A DNA stretch of 64,000 nucleotides from Nonomuraea cavernae. Its GTDB lineage: Bacteria > Actinomycetota > Actinomycetes > Streptosporangiales > Streptosporangiaceae. Below are positions 1-7,391 of this stretch, one piece after another; position 1 is the stretch's first letter; every line of letters starts with the position of its first letter. The position numbers and the translations under genes are program-made. The stretch spans positions 1 to 64,000 of the forward strand of contig NZ_BMNH01000028.1 in the NCBI RefSeq assembly GCF_014646355.1, read 5' to 3'. Under the pieces are notes generated by a model. It saw nothing but the letters and a program-made list of their open reading frames with translations. It was not told where the DNA came from and searched no databases.

Positions 1-440
1 TCGTCATACGACGGGCGGCGCTCCGGGGTCTTCGACACCCCAAGATCATCCCACCCTGCTGGCGATGCTCACGCCAGCATGATCACGAACTTCTGAATGC
101 CTACCCGTATGGGCCCCATGGCCGAGCGGCGGTGCCGATCCCGGACGACGAGATCTGCATCCCCCGTGTTGCAGTGATCGTGTTGCGGCCGTGACGATCG
201 CTCACTTCGGTTCTCACATACGGAGGCTGGGGCGATCGGCTGCCGCGGCCCTCCTCCGTCGGGCCTTGCCACCGGATGACCGTGGCTGAGGTGACAGCAG
301 TACTGACAGCAACGTCCCCACACGCCGACGCATCCGCGCCACCATCCACACGCGCCTGACCACGGTCTCGATCACCCGAGCAGGGTGATTGCTCCGCCTG
401 ATATGCGGACGGTCGCAACCACCGCCGCGTCCGCCTCGGC
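1..440. other. Left-edge stretch without a recognisable gene
   Basis: I see no convincing coding region here. Reading frames on both strands are open but Arg/Pro/Ser-rich in the way of antisense frames, and none gives a known motif. The only clear structure is the hairpin at 57-79. The stretch belongs to the worn accessory region that continues to about 8.7 kb. Confidence 0.5.
57..79. terminator. Hairpin, possible bidirectional terminator
   Basis: An 8-bp perfect inverted repeat, TGCTGGCG and CGCCAGCA, encloses a 7-nt loop. No T-run follows, which is usual for actinobacterial terminators. No intact gene end lies close to it, so a terminator role is only suggested; it could be the edge of a lost mobile element. 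Confidence 0.3.
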
Positions 441-923
441 CTACTGGCTGTCGGTCTCCCTTACGTGGGCGGCTGCTGCCTCTGTGAAGTTCAGTAGGGC
501 GCGGCGGGCCTTGCGTCCGAGGTCCCTTCTGTCCGGCTCGTCGGCGGCCAATGCGATTTCCTCGGTAAGTTTCAGCGCGGCAGATGCGAGTTCGCTGAGT
601 GTCCCGTTCGCTGCCACGAGGCGCAGTCTGAAGAGGGCCGAGGTTGCATCGGCTCGCTTTTGATAGGACTCGTCCCGCGCTGCGATGAACGCCTGACTTT
701 GGGGGTCTTCCTGCTCGCGATGCCACCGGTCGTTCTGGCTCTTCCGGAAGTCGGTCAACGCGCCGGCGAAGGCGCTGTATGCGGCTAATCGCTCCTGCCA
801 GAGTCGTTCTTCTCGGGCGGCCTGGCGGGCTTGCCTCGCCGCACGAGTCTGGAACACGTAAGTGATGGTGACTCCGAGCAAGGTTCCTGCGACCGCGATG
901 ATGCTTGGTATCGCGCTTGCCAT
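441..923 (-). CDS. Membrane-anchored coiled-coil protein, unknown function
   Basis: A 160-residue protein. One hydrophobic segment (about residues 6-25) is followed at once by an Arg/Gln/Ala-rich amphipathic helix (about 27-50) and a largely helical, charged remainder. This is the layout of a small single-pass inner-membrane protein with a cytoplasmic helical tail; there is no signal-peptidase site or catalytic motif. The gene at 1384-2025 has the same architecture, an N-terminal anchor followed by Arg/Glu-rich coil, so the two may be distant paralogues or parts of the same accessory module. I do not recognise a named family. The ATG at 923 gives the anchor right at the N-terminus, which supports this start. 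Confidence 0.65.
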   Translation of the reverse strand: MASAIPSIIAVAGTLLGVTITYVFQTRAARQARQAAREERLWQERLAAYSAFAGALTDFRKSQNDRWHREQEDPQSQAFIAARDESYQKRADATSALFRLRLVAANGTLSELASAALKLTEEIALAADEPDRRDLGRKARRALLNFTEAAAAHVRETDSQ

Positions 924-1054
924 CTGACCAGTGGAACACAGGGAGGCTGCTCAGCCTTGCCGACTTCGTGCAGTATGTACTGCCGGGGGATCAGGCGGAC
1001 GGTGAGTATCCTCGGTACAGAGAGGTACGGTCGCGTTCCCGCTCGTGCCCTTCC

Positions 1055-1205
1055 CTGTTCCGTCACTGTTCCGTGGGAACGCCAGAATTGATGAAAGACG
1101 ACGAGAGCCAGCCACAGCCGTAATCCCTGGTCAGCCTCCTGATCGTCGGACTTCCCCAGGTGGCTGGGTAGGGCATCGGAGATCACCCAGATCTACGAGG
1201 GCACC
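1055..1205. repeat. Dispersed repeat, copy A
   Basis: This segment and 4781-4945 are imperfect direct copies. The best-conserved blocks are the start (tgttccgtcactgttccgtg), ACGACGAGAGCCAG about 30 bp later, and the end (GGAGATCACCCAGATCT). On the plus strand both copies encode a similar short C-terminal peptide (FRHCSVG, then DESQxQP and a stop), so the ancestor may have been the end of a gene. The repeat frames decayed mobile DNA. Confidence 0.6.
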
Positions 1206-1250
1206 AACCAGATCCAGGGCATGGTCATGGCCAGCCAACTCCTCAAAATA
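1179..1250 (+). pseudogene. Acyl-CoA dehydrogenase C-terminal fragment
   Basis: The plus frame from 1179 reads EITQIYEGTNQIQ then GMVMASQLLK. That is the strongly conserved C-terminal signature of acyl-CoA dehydrogenases (the R/EITQIYEGTNQIQR helix holding the FAD-side contacts). Nothing upstream resembles the rest of the enzyme, so this is a ~24-codon scrap fused to the dispersed repeat. The second repeat copy keeps only EITQI before diverging. It is not functional; it marks a past recombination with a chromosomal acyl-CoA dehydrogenase gene. Confidence 0.7.
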
Positions 1251-1383
1251 GGCATTGGCCTGCGAAAATCCGGATTCGAGCGCGTACGTTCCGGGTTTCC
1301 CGTATCGCTTGAGCAGCTGAGATGAGCACATGCACGGTGTACTCGGCATTGCAGGAAAACATGACCTCGAGGTAAGAGCAGCC

Positions 1384-2025
1384 TTAGGAAGGATCCTCCC
1401 CATCAGGATTCGAGGGAGGCTGCTTTCGCTCGCGCGCCATGTCCGCGTAGGACCACCTCAGTAGTTCCTCCTGCCCCTCGACAGTGTCGAGTGCATCTAC
1501 GAGGAACTCTGACTTCTCAGGCAGCGGAGCCCCCCTACTGAAACGCCCCAGGCACTCAAGCGCGTGTCGACAGGCCGCGGAGCGTGTCCACGATCCTGAT
1601 CGGCCGATGTACTGCCAATAATGATCGGCATTCCCCACAATCGTGTGCATGTCCTCCAGCCGGGCCCGCAACGAGTCGTCCGAGAAGTCCTGGATCACGA
1701 TCTGTAGATCCAGCAGTAGCTCACGAAGCTGCTTCTCCCAGGCGTTATCCTGATCCTGCAGCTGAATTATTTTATTGAAGAGACCCTGATCTCCAGGTCG
1801 GCGGTAGTGGTGGAGGGCGACCGGTTGACTTGGCATGGCCCCCATCCGTTGGAGTCTGGCGAATCCCTCGCGGGCTTGGGCAAGAGCAGCCCTCTCCCGC
1901 TCCTCGGCCCTCTTCTGTCGCTCAAGACGGACCTGATGTCGCATAGTCATGAACGTCGTCCCTAGCGAGATGAGCCCACCTAAGACGGTGCCAACGAGTA
2001 CCGGAACAACTGCAGCCCAGTTCAT
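1384..2025 (-). CDS. Membrane-anchored coiled-coil protein, unknown function
   Basis: A 213-residue protein. A Gly-rich hydrophobic segment (about residues 5-27) is followed by a strongly charged Arg/Glu/Gln helix (about 28-52), then a soluble domain rich in Leu, Asp and aromatic residues (WEKQLRELLLDL, DHYWQYIG). The topology suggests an inner-membrane anchor with a cytoplasmic domain. No catalytic motif is evident and I recognise no family. Its layout matches the gene at 441-923, and a HEPN-like gene and an integrase remnant lie nearby, so an accessory, possibly defence-related, role is conceivable but unproven. The ATG at 2025 places the anchor at the very N-terminus. Confidence 0.65.
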   Translation of the reverse strand: MNWAAVVPVLVGTVLGGLISLGTTFMTMRHQVRLERQKRAEERERAALAQAREGFARLQRMGAMPSQPVALHHYRRPGDQGLFNKIIQLQDQDNAWEKQLRELLLDLQIVIQDFSDDSLRARLEDMHTIVGNADHYWQYIGRSGSWTRSAACRHALECLGRFSRGAPLPEKSEFLVDALDTVEGQEELLRWSYADMARERKQPPSNPDGEDPS

Positions 2026-2430
2026 AACGTGACTGTCCTATAGCTCTCTGTGTCTGTCACGAGGAATGCAAGGAACGCTGGCTGCGAGCAGCTCACATCT
2101 GGTGGACACTGCCCCGAATACAGGACCCAGGCAGAAGATGACGGGGCGGACCGCTGGCCAGAGCGATGTGTACAGCAACGCCGCCATACACGATCACATG
2201 TCACCGACTCGCATCTACCACTTGAGCAGGGCTAGGAGCCCTCTACGTCGTGACTGGCTCTCGTTTGCAAGTAGGCGCTCATGTGACTGGCCCGGGTGAC
2301 TTGCAGCATCCGACGGTCGAGGGGGTGCTGTGCGGTGCCACCCAGCCCCGCCGTGTTCAGCCGACCGATTCCGCAGGTCCGTCCGCGTACTGCTCCATCC
2401 GAGCATTCTCGGGCTCGCTTGCGATCATCG
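2026..2430. other. Intergenic stretch, no gene recognised
   Basis: Short reading frames on both strands have no motif, no ribosome binding site of note and no family resemblance. It probably contains the promoter of the minus-strand gene starting at 2025, but I cannot point to convincing -35/-10 boxes. Confidence 0.45.
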
Positions 2431-3108
2431 CTACTTGAGTCCAGCGATGGTCTTGAGCACGTCGTACACCGCGTTCCCGCTTACACCGCTTCCGATGGAG
2501 TTCGAGAGCCAGATCAGTGCAGGTCCGAGGGACAGTACCCCCTCGCCGGAGGGAACCTCACCTGGAGCAAGGTCACGCAGGCCAGTGTGGGCATCTTCGC
2601 GCCAGTTGGTCATCACCTCGACGACCTGGTTGAGGTTGTGCCCTCGATAGCTGCCATTCGAATCCAGCAACTGCACCGAACGTAGCGACCCCCAGTCGAA
2701 ACCATCTGGGTAGGCCATAACGCTCACAAGGTCCGTAGTGCCGGAATAGCGCCACGGTTCTCCAATGAAGGGGCTCATGCCGCCGTCAATCGCCTGTTGA
2801 TGCTTTCGGTTCACCCAGTCAGTCCATTGGATGAATTCGGTCGGGACCTGGACCAGCTTGCCTAGCCGCTTCCGATACCCGGCGATATAGAGATCCCAGC
2901 GTTTGCCGGATTTGGCATTCAAATAACCGAAGTTGCCGCGCAGATCGTTCATCACCCGCGAGTCGGGCGATGTGAATAGGAACGTGGCTAGCCAGGACGG
3001 CTCGCTATGCTCCTTGAGGCGACGCGCCACCAAGGGATGGATGTCGGGCGGGCGTTGGACTGGGAGTGCCTCGTACATAGGAGGAGGCGCGTAGTGGTCT
3101 TCTGACAC
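2431..3108 (-). CDS. Hypothetical protein
   Basis: A 225-residue protein if started at the GTG at 3108 (VSEDHYAPPP); the frame stays open further upstream. An ATG at 3078 is preceded by an anti-Shine-Dalgarno-like CCTCCTCC and is a poor choice. The protein has no signal peptide. A Gly/Ser-rich hydrophobic C-terminus (ALIWLSNSIGSGVSGNAVYDVL) could be a short membrane or amphipathic segment. The middle is rich in Trp and Tyr with no catalytic pattern that I recognise. It lies between a membrane-anchored coil protein and a HEPN-like gene, all on the minus strand. Function unknown. Confidence 0.55.
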   Translation of the reverse strand: MSEDHYAPPPMYEALPVQRPPDIHPLVARRLKEHSEPSWLATFLFTSPDSRVMNDLRGNFGYLNAKSGKRWDLYIAGYRKRLGKLVQVPTEFIQWTDWVNRKHQQAIDGGMSPFIGEPWRYSGTTDLVSVMAYPDGFDWGSLRSVQLLDSNGSYRGHNLNQVVEVMTNWREDAHTGLRDLAPGEVPSGEGVLSLGPALIWLSNSIGSGVSGNAVYDVLKTIAGLK

Positions 3109-3472
3109 TGCGCTACTTTCTGTTGGAGAACCCGGACACCACATTCGACGCCCTGTCAGGCATCCTCCGCAACCGCTTCGCGTCAATTGCGTGAAGGATC
3201 CACTCCGGTCTGTCCTACATGCGGGCCCTTGCCGTGTTTGTGAAGTGGTGGCGTTCCCTGTCCGGTGTGGTCTGACGAGAGTGGACTGGCCTCACTCAAG
3301 CAGAGTGGCTGAAGGACAAGAGCCCGCAAGGTCACCCGTTGCCCTTACTGGCGCAGCACTTGGATGGCTTCCGATTATTGTCCCATCCGCGGTGGCAGCA
3401 CTGCAGCCGATCACCTGATGGGCGCTCGGCTGACCCTCAGGGCGGCGCGGATTGAACCCTGTGGGTCTGCGT
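3109..3472. other. Intergenic stretch, no gene recognised
   Basis: I find no supported gene. A plus-strand frame near 3115-3190 reads LLENPDTTFDALSGIL but has no start or family support. This is probably leftover accessory DNA between two minus-strand genes. Confidence 0.4.
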
Positions 3473-4195
3473 TCAGGTTTCGGCGGGAGTGACGATATGA
3501 AGGCTGGCGAGCCTACGCAGGAGCAGGTTGGTGTGCTGCTCCATAAGCCCCGCGCGCTCGCGGCTCAGCTCGTCGTGCTCGCCGTGCGCCGCAGCGTTCC
3601 GCAACCCCGCACAGGCGGTGATGTCCTTATGGTCTTGCTTGGTGATCACGCCGTTGCTCTGAAGCAGGGCCGCGTACGCATTGATGGAAGGGTTTTTCTG
3701 TTCGAGTGCGAGCCCTCGCGCTTCGACCAGGGCACGCAATGCCATTTCCAGCGCAGCCCCGCACAGCACGATAGGCGCTGCAGGATGAGTCTCTCGATCT
3801 GCGAGCAGACGACGGGCCTGCTCCATAAGGTCGGTGCCAGCTTCTCCGTACTCTTGCCAGGCGTGCGCGCCGACGATCTCGGCGATGCCGGCCTCGACTT
3901 GGTCGCACCAGGCCCTCAACAAGTCTCCGATCGCGTGAATACCAGTCTCCAGCGACTGCCGGTCACCCTTCTCGAGGTAGACCTGATTCGCGCGTTCAGT
4001 CCAGTGGCTTTCGGGCCCTGCGTACTGCCGGAAGAACTCCAGCGCGGCCGCTGCCCGTCCGAACAGGATCGACATGAGCTTCTTGTCGTCTGCTACCCAG
4101 TAGCCGCCCCGATCAGAAGCCTTCCAAGACATGTCCTTCTGGAGTTGCTCAGCGAGACTGCGGGCATAGTCCAGCACGGTCTGTTGGGTGCGCAT
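3473..4195 (-). CDS. HEPN-like domain protein (putative RNase or toxin/abortive infection type)
   Basis: A 240-residue, all-helical protein. Near the C-terminus it has GLRNAAAHGE, giving Arg199 and His204 in an RX4H arrangement preceded by a helix with CGAALEMALRALVEARG. This is the hallmark of HEPN domains, whose Arg and His form the RNase active site and which are common in toxin-antitoxin, abortive-infection and CRISPR-linked proteins. The N-terminal ~120 residues are a separate helical domain without known motifs. I chose the ATG at 4195, preceded by GAGAGG, because upstream codons fall in an integrase-like scrap. No partner antitoxin is obvious. It could also be a non-catalytic HEPN scaffold. 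HEPN assignment is moderately sure; defence role is inferred from context. Confidence 0.6.
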   Translation of the reverse strand: MRTQQTVLDYARSLAEQLQKDMSWKASDRGGYWVADDKKLMSILFGRAAAALEFFRQYAGPESHWTERANQVYLEKGDRQSLETGIHAIGDLLRAWCDQVEAGIAEIVGAHAWQEYGEAGTDLMEQARRLLADRETHPAAPIVLCGAALEMALRALVEARGLALEQKNPSINAYAALLQSNGVITKQDHKDITACAGLRNAAAHGEHDELSRERAGLMEQHTNLLLRRLASLHIVTPAET

Positions 4196-4319
4196 CCTGA
4201 CCTCTCGAAACGAGTGTGTTAGACGAGCACCAGATTGGCAGGTTCCGCAGGGAGTGCGGGCGTTTTCGTTTCTAAGGAGTGGGCCCAGCGCGGCCCGAAC
4301 CTTCTTGAGTCTCCCGGCC

Positions 4320-4400
4320 GCAGCCGTAAAACGTGATCGAGGGGTCGGTGTGGACGAGGCGGCTGCGACGACGTGGATGGGCGCACCGGCCAGGAAGTTA
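4320..4400 (-). pseudogene. Degenerate tyrosine-integrase scrap
   Basis: The minus strand here reads FLAGAPIHVVAAASSTPTPRS, which parallels LAGVPVHVVATRLGHADPSIT in the better-preserved integrase end at 5332-5637. The nucleotide match to 5405-5480 is also clear (gatcgaggggtcggtgtgga against gatcgaggggtcggcatggc). The catalytic His and Tyr boxes are lost. It is a remnant of a second integrase copy, fused in frame to sequence upstream of the HEPN-like gene. Confidence 0.6.
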
Positions 4401-4655
4401 TCTCCGCATGAAAGGGACGTCGTACGTAGGCGGGCCATTCATCACGTTGGTCAGGTCACCATCGGTGAGTTTGAGGTTGAAGGCGCTGCCTGTTTGCCGT
4501 GGATCCCAGCCGCGATCAAGCGGTATGCGTACGGTCACGAGCGCCGGGCGTATGGCGGTCGTCCGCTCTCTCCACCACGGGTCCGGCCGTGAACAAGGAA
4601 GCGACACCAGGAGCACGCGGCCCGACGCGTCGGCCAGTTCCACCGCGAACGTCAT
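4398..4655 (-). CDS. Conserved-looking hypothetical protein, possibly 5'-truncated
   Basis: The frame from the ATG at 4655 encodes 85 residues. The same frame is open upstream to a TAG at 4749-4751, and this extension (ITVDGARFRWRIRRKPTYCQ, then GNSWDP) runs smoothly into the protein and looks genuine. It reads like actinobacterial hypothetical proteins that begin near an ITVDG strand. No ATG, GTG or TTG is available in the extension, so the native start seems lost, or translation begins internally at 4655. It sits between the integrase scrap and repeat copy B. Function unknown. Confidence 0.4.
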   Translation of the reverse strand: MTFAVELADASGRVLLVSLPCSRPDPWWRERTTAIRPALVTVRIPLDRGWDPRQTGSAFNLKLTDGDLTNVMNGPPTYDVPFMRR

Positions 4656-4780
4656 GGGGTCCCAACTGTTCCCCTGGCAGTACGTGGGCTTGCGACGAAT
4701 GCGCCAGCGGAATCTAGCGCCGTCGACAGTGATGAGCCGCGAGCCCTTCTACGGGATCGCCATACGGCAACCTCCTGCCG

Positions 4781-4945
4781 TGTTCCGTCACTGTTCCGTG
4801 GGATGGCCAAGAGCAGCGAGAAACGACGAGAGCCAGTCGCAACCGTAACCCCTGCAAGCTCCTGGTCGACAGGTTTCCTCAGGTGGGCGGGCAGGGCACC
4901 GGAGATCACCCAGATCTGCGAGGGCAGGGCACAACGAGGGCACAT
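4781..4945. repeat. Dispersed repeat, copy B
   Basis: An imperfect direct copy of 1055-1205 in the same orientation, sharing the tgttccgtcactgttccgtg block, ACGAGAGCCAG, and the terminal GGAGATCACCCAGATCT. The acyl-CoA-dehydrogenase-like frame is broken after EITQI. The two copies are 3.7 kb apart and enclose the HEPN-like and neighbouring genes. Confidence 0.6.
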
Positions 4946-5188
4946 GAGTGTGTGAGGAGCGCGGAAACGTTGAGAGCTGGTGAGTAGACGAACCGCAGGT
5001 CAGGGTCATCATCGTTACATCGGTGCAGGTCTCAGCCGCCGCCCTTCGAGAAGTGCTGGTAGTCCTCACGAGTCATCTGCTGTACAGCAACCGAGTACAG
5101 CAACCGCGCCTTACGCGATCACGCGGCGGCGACCCGCATTCACCGCTTCACCAGCGCGGGAAGCCGCTGTCAAGGCGTCCGCCCTTCC

Positions 5189-5231
5189 CTACGGATCAGA
5201 AGGTTGGGGTTTCGAGTACCTCCGGCCGCAC
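5189..5231 (+). other. 3' half of tRNA-Arg(ACG): integration-site (att) remnant
   Basis: The segment begins CTACGGATCAGAAGGTTG, the anticodon loop (ACG), 3' anticodon strand and variable loop of tRNA-Arg. It continues through a T-arm with a one-base disturbance (GGGGTTTCGAGTACCTC) to a 3' acceptor strand and CGCAC. No matching 5' half lies upstream. A lone 3' half-tRNA next to a tyrosine-integrase remnant is what site-specific integration into a tRNA gene leaves at one end. The other end and the intact tRNA must be outside the window. Confidence 0.7.
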
Positions 5232-5239
5232 GCAGCATC

Positions 5240-5275
5240 AAGGCCCGTTACCAGGGAAAGCCTGGAACGGGCCTT
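5240..5275 (+). terminator. Terminator of the tRNA-Arg locus
   Basis: A perfect two-part stem, AAGGCCCGTT ... AACGGGCCTT with an inner CCAGG ... CCTGG, closes on a 5-nt loop and is followed by TGCGTTTG. It lies nine bases after the half-tRNA, which is where a native tRNA terminator would be, so this side is probably original chromosome or a faithful att copy. Confidence 0.75.
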
Positions 5276-5303
5276 TGCGTTTGTCAGGACAATCTCGGGA
5301 TCT

Positions 5304-5322
5304 TGCTAACACCACTGCTAAC
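5304..5322 (+). repeat. Paired TGCTAAC sites, copy 1 (putative integrase arm sites)
   Basis: Two direct TGCTAAC heptamers lie 12 bp apart, preceded by GATCT, between the half-tRNA and the 3' end of the integrase remnant. The same GATCT-TGCTAAC-N5-TGCTAAC arrangement recurs at 6376-6393. Short direct repeats beside the core site are typical arm-binding sites for tyrosine integrases. Confidence 0.5.
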
Positions 5323-5331
5323 ACGGTGTCC

Positions 5332-5637
5332 TCACTCGCTGATCGCCCGAGCGAAGACGTCGGCCGCTGAGGCTTCCGCCGCGCGGATCACGTGGGCGTA
5401 GACCCCGAGGGTGATCGAGGGGTCGGCATGGCCGAGCCGGGTCGCGACGACGTGGACGGGGACGCCCGCCAGGAGCAGGGTCGTCGCGTGGATGTGCCGG
5501 AGGTCGTGCAGGCGGGCCCTGGGCAGAGGTGTCTTCGGGTTCTGCGCGTTGTGGCGCTTGATCAGGGCAGCGCGGACCGCTCCAGAACTCGGGCGACATG
5601 GGGGCTTGTCGTCTTGGGCGCCAACTGGACTCCTCAT
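5332..5637 (-). pseudogene. int: Tyrosine integrase, C-terminal remnant
   Basis: About 85 recognisable residues of a tyrosine site-specific recombinase survive: LHDLRHIHATTLLLAGV (Arg box), VVATRLGHAD (second His) and ITLGVYAHV (the Tyr nucleophile). The last third of the catalytic domain is therefore intact, but the SAM-like N-terminal domain and first catalytic Arg are gone. The 3' end faces the half-tRNA and paired TGCTAAC sites, the arrangement of actinomycete integrative elements (AICE type). The upstream break lies close to the stop of the SUKH-like gene at 5699. The protein cannot be active. Confidence 0.85.
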
Positions 5638-5698
5638 GGTGTTCCTACGTCATCAGCGGCCGAGAGGGGACGGTCGGCAGTCCGTCCCTACCAAAGCT

Positions 5699-6301
5699 TC
5701 AGAGGAAGTCACCCCAGAAGGAAACCAGCGGTGGCGTGATCCAGTCTTCACTGGTCGACCAGCCTGTTCCGCTGAACTCGTTCGTGATGTAGTCCGCCAA
5801 GTCAGTGCCGTAAAAAATGATGTCGGTCTGGTAGACCGACAACACCGGATGTCCGTGCGTACCGCGGCCGGCGGGTACATACCGGTGCCCGTAGATTGGG
5901 ATGAGGGTAGGCACCTGGGTCAGCTGACTGCGCGCTACAGCGAGCGCTGCCGTTAGGTCATCGGGGCGGTCGCCCCAGGTGTTGTGCCAGAAGGCGTTGT
6001 GCTCGACATCGAACAGAGTCCCGTCGATGGGCCAGGCGAGTTGCTCGCGAAGTTGGTCAGGATCGCCAGCGCGCCAGTCCGGCCATGGTTTCGTCCAAGT
6101 GGCCCCGGGTTCTGGTTCCTGCCTCAAAGGCAGTCCGGCTGCTAGGAAAGCCCTGTGATCATCAGCGAACTCGAAGCCGAAGTCGCGTTCGATGCGGTTG
6201 AACTCCGCCGGGCTCAGCCCCGGCTCGATCTCACAGCAGTCCAGTTCGGCCAATCTGCGTGCGGCTCGCACGCCTAGGAGTTCCCCTTCTCGGCTGATCA
6301 C
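5699..6301 (-). CDS. SUKH (SMI1/KNR4)-like protein
   Basis: A 200-residue soluble protein. Residues about 28-62 (GLSPAEFNRIERDFGFEFA and on to AAGLPL) have the SUKH pattern: a helix with a conserved Glu, then a Gly-Phe-x-Phe segment and a short helix leading to Leu-Ala-Ala-Gly. SUKH proteins in bacteria often act as immunity proteins to polymorphic toxins; others have unknown roles. No toxin gene is next to it. It is bracketed by two copies of the paired TGCTAAC site and abuts the truncated integrase, so it looks like cargo captured by an integrative element. Family moderately sure, immunity role only inferred. Confidence 0.6.
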   Translation of the reverse strand: MISREGELLGVRAARRLAELDCCEIEPGLSPAEFNRIERDFGFEFADDHRAFLAAGLPLRQEPEPGATWTKPWPDWRAGDPDQLREQLAWPIDGTLFDVEHNAFWHNTWGDRPDDLTAALAVARSQLTQVPTLIPIYGHRYVPAGRGTHGHPVLSVYQTDIIFYGTDLADYITNEFSGTGWSTSEDWITPPLVSFWGDFL

Positions 6302-6373
6302 GATCGCAGCGTACCGACAGCACCTGTTGAGCAGTCAACGCCTGCTCACGAGCCGGGTGGTACAGAACTGATC

Positions 6374-6393
6374 TTGCTAACGGAGTTGCTAAC
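6374..6393 (+). repeat. Paired TGCTAAC sites, copy 2
   Basis: This repeats the arrangement at 5304-5322: GATCT, TGCTAAC, five bases, TGCTAAC. Here no integrase end or tRNA piece is adjacent, so it is probably a leftover of a second att region. Together the two copies bracket the SUKH-like gene. Confidence 0.5.
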
Positions 6394-6504
6394 CATGGCC
6401 TTGGATGAATGTGGACGGAGCTGGAGCCGAAGACCTGCGGGAGGCCGTCTGAGCAGGCTGTTCTGTTCGCTGCGGATGCTCGTGGACGTCCTTCCAGGCC
6501 AGGA

Positions 6505-7005
6505 CTATCCGGAAGAAAGCGCGAGGAAGGTGCAGAGCAGCAGGAAGAGGGCCAGAACCAGACTGCGCCGCCGCCACGACAGGCGCGGCGCGCTGACCAG
6601 GGTGGCCAGTGGGTAGGCGAACAATCCGGCGACCACGCTGACCGGGAAGTCGGTGAGCTCCCGGATTGGCACCAGGAAGAAGGGTGCCAGCACGGCGACG
6701 AACCACGCCGGGCGCACCCGAAGGAGGTGCAGCAGCGGCCAGGCGAGCACGACCGCCGCCCAGTTCCCCACCGTCCACGCGTCGGCCAGCTGGCTGACAC
6801 AGCCGAAGTGGCCGCAGCGCGAGTCGTCGGACAAGGCGGCTACAAGCAGCAACCAGCCGAACTGGACGAAGGGCAGGATGATGCCGGCGAGCCCGGCGGC
6901 GACCACCCGCTCGGCAAGCCGCCCCTCGGCGGCGGGTGAGACACTCGCGTTGCACGTATCCACACCGCAAGCATCTGATTCGACTGTCTCGCGATGCACA
7001 CGCAT
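6505..7005 (-). CDS. Four-helix membrane protein, unknown function
   Basis: A 166-residue protein with about four membrane spans: residues ~34-57, ~80-97, ~101-118 (AWFVAVLAPFFLVPI) and ~145-165, plus a weak one near 120-138. The segment SDDSRCGHFGCVS between spans 1 and 2 carries two Cys that could pair outside the membrane. The N-terminal ~28 residues are polar and may be over-extended; a later start is possible. No family recognised and no operon partner. Confidence 0.55.
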   Translation of the reverse strand: MRVHRETVESDACGVDTCNASVSPAAEGRLAERVVAAGLAGIILPFVQFGWLLLVAALSDDSRCGHFGCVSQLADAWTVGNWAAVVLAWPLLHLLRVRPAWFVAVLAPFFLVPIRELTDFPVSVVAGLFAYPLATLVSAPRLSWRRRSLVLALFLLLCTFLALSSG

Positions 7006-7391
7006 TGATCACGGTTCATGTGGGGCGCAGCAGGCAATTCACCACGCCGCGGACCATGCTACGGCACTCAGCAGCGTTGGCACTGAATGCCAACTATGGT
7101 CGCGGGCCACGCTTTTCCGGGATGTCCCACTCGGAGGTCCACATCCCCCTGCCATCCTCGTTAAGGATCTTGTTCAGCACCCAGGTAAGGCCGCTACTCA
7201 GGATGAAAAGTGCTCACTGCTCACGATGCGGCGCGTCTGTTCGCGTCGAAGGGGAGCGGCTTCAGGAGCGAGGTCCGTTCGCACGTGATCGGCGCAAGCG
7301 CTGGCTGGTATTTCAGTCGTGGATCAGTCGCGCGATCAATAATGTATCCGCCATGCGAGGCCGGATCGGGAGAAGTCGGAAGGCGGCCGTT
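7006..7391. other. Intergenic stretch, no gene recognised
   Basis: Nothing convincing is encoded here. The frame of the following plus-strand gene is open through it but reads as low-complexity Arg/Ser/His sequence. It presumably holds the divergent promoters for the genes starting at 7005 and 7392. Confidence 0.4.

Noticed and set aside
2431-3186. Extended start of the hypothetical gene at 3186
   Set aside because: The first 26 residues (Cys/Gly/Arg-rich) have no conserved character; the GTG at 3108 is preferred, although neither start has a strong ribosome binding site.
5182-5231. Intact tRNA-Arg gene
   Set aside because: Only the 3' half from the anticodon onward is present; the preceding bases do not pair with the acceptor strand and the T-arm has an extra base.
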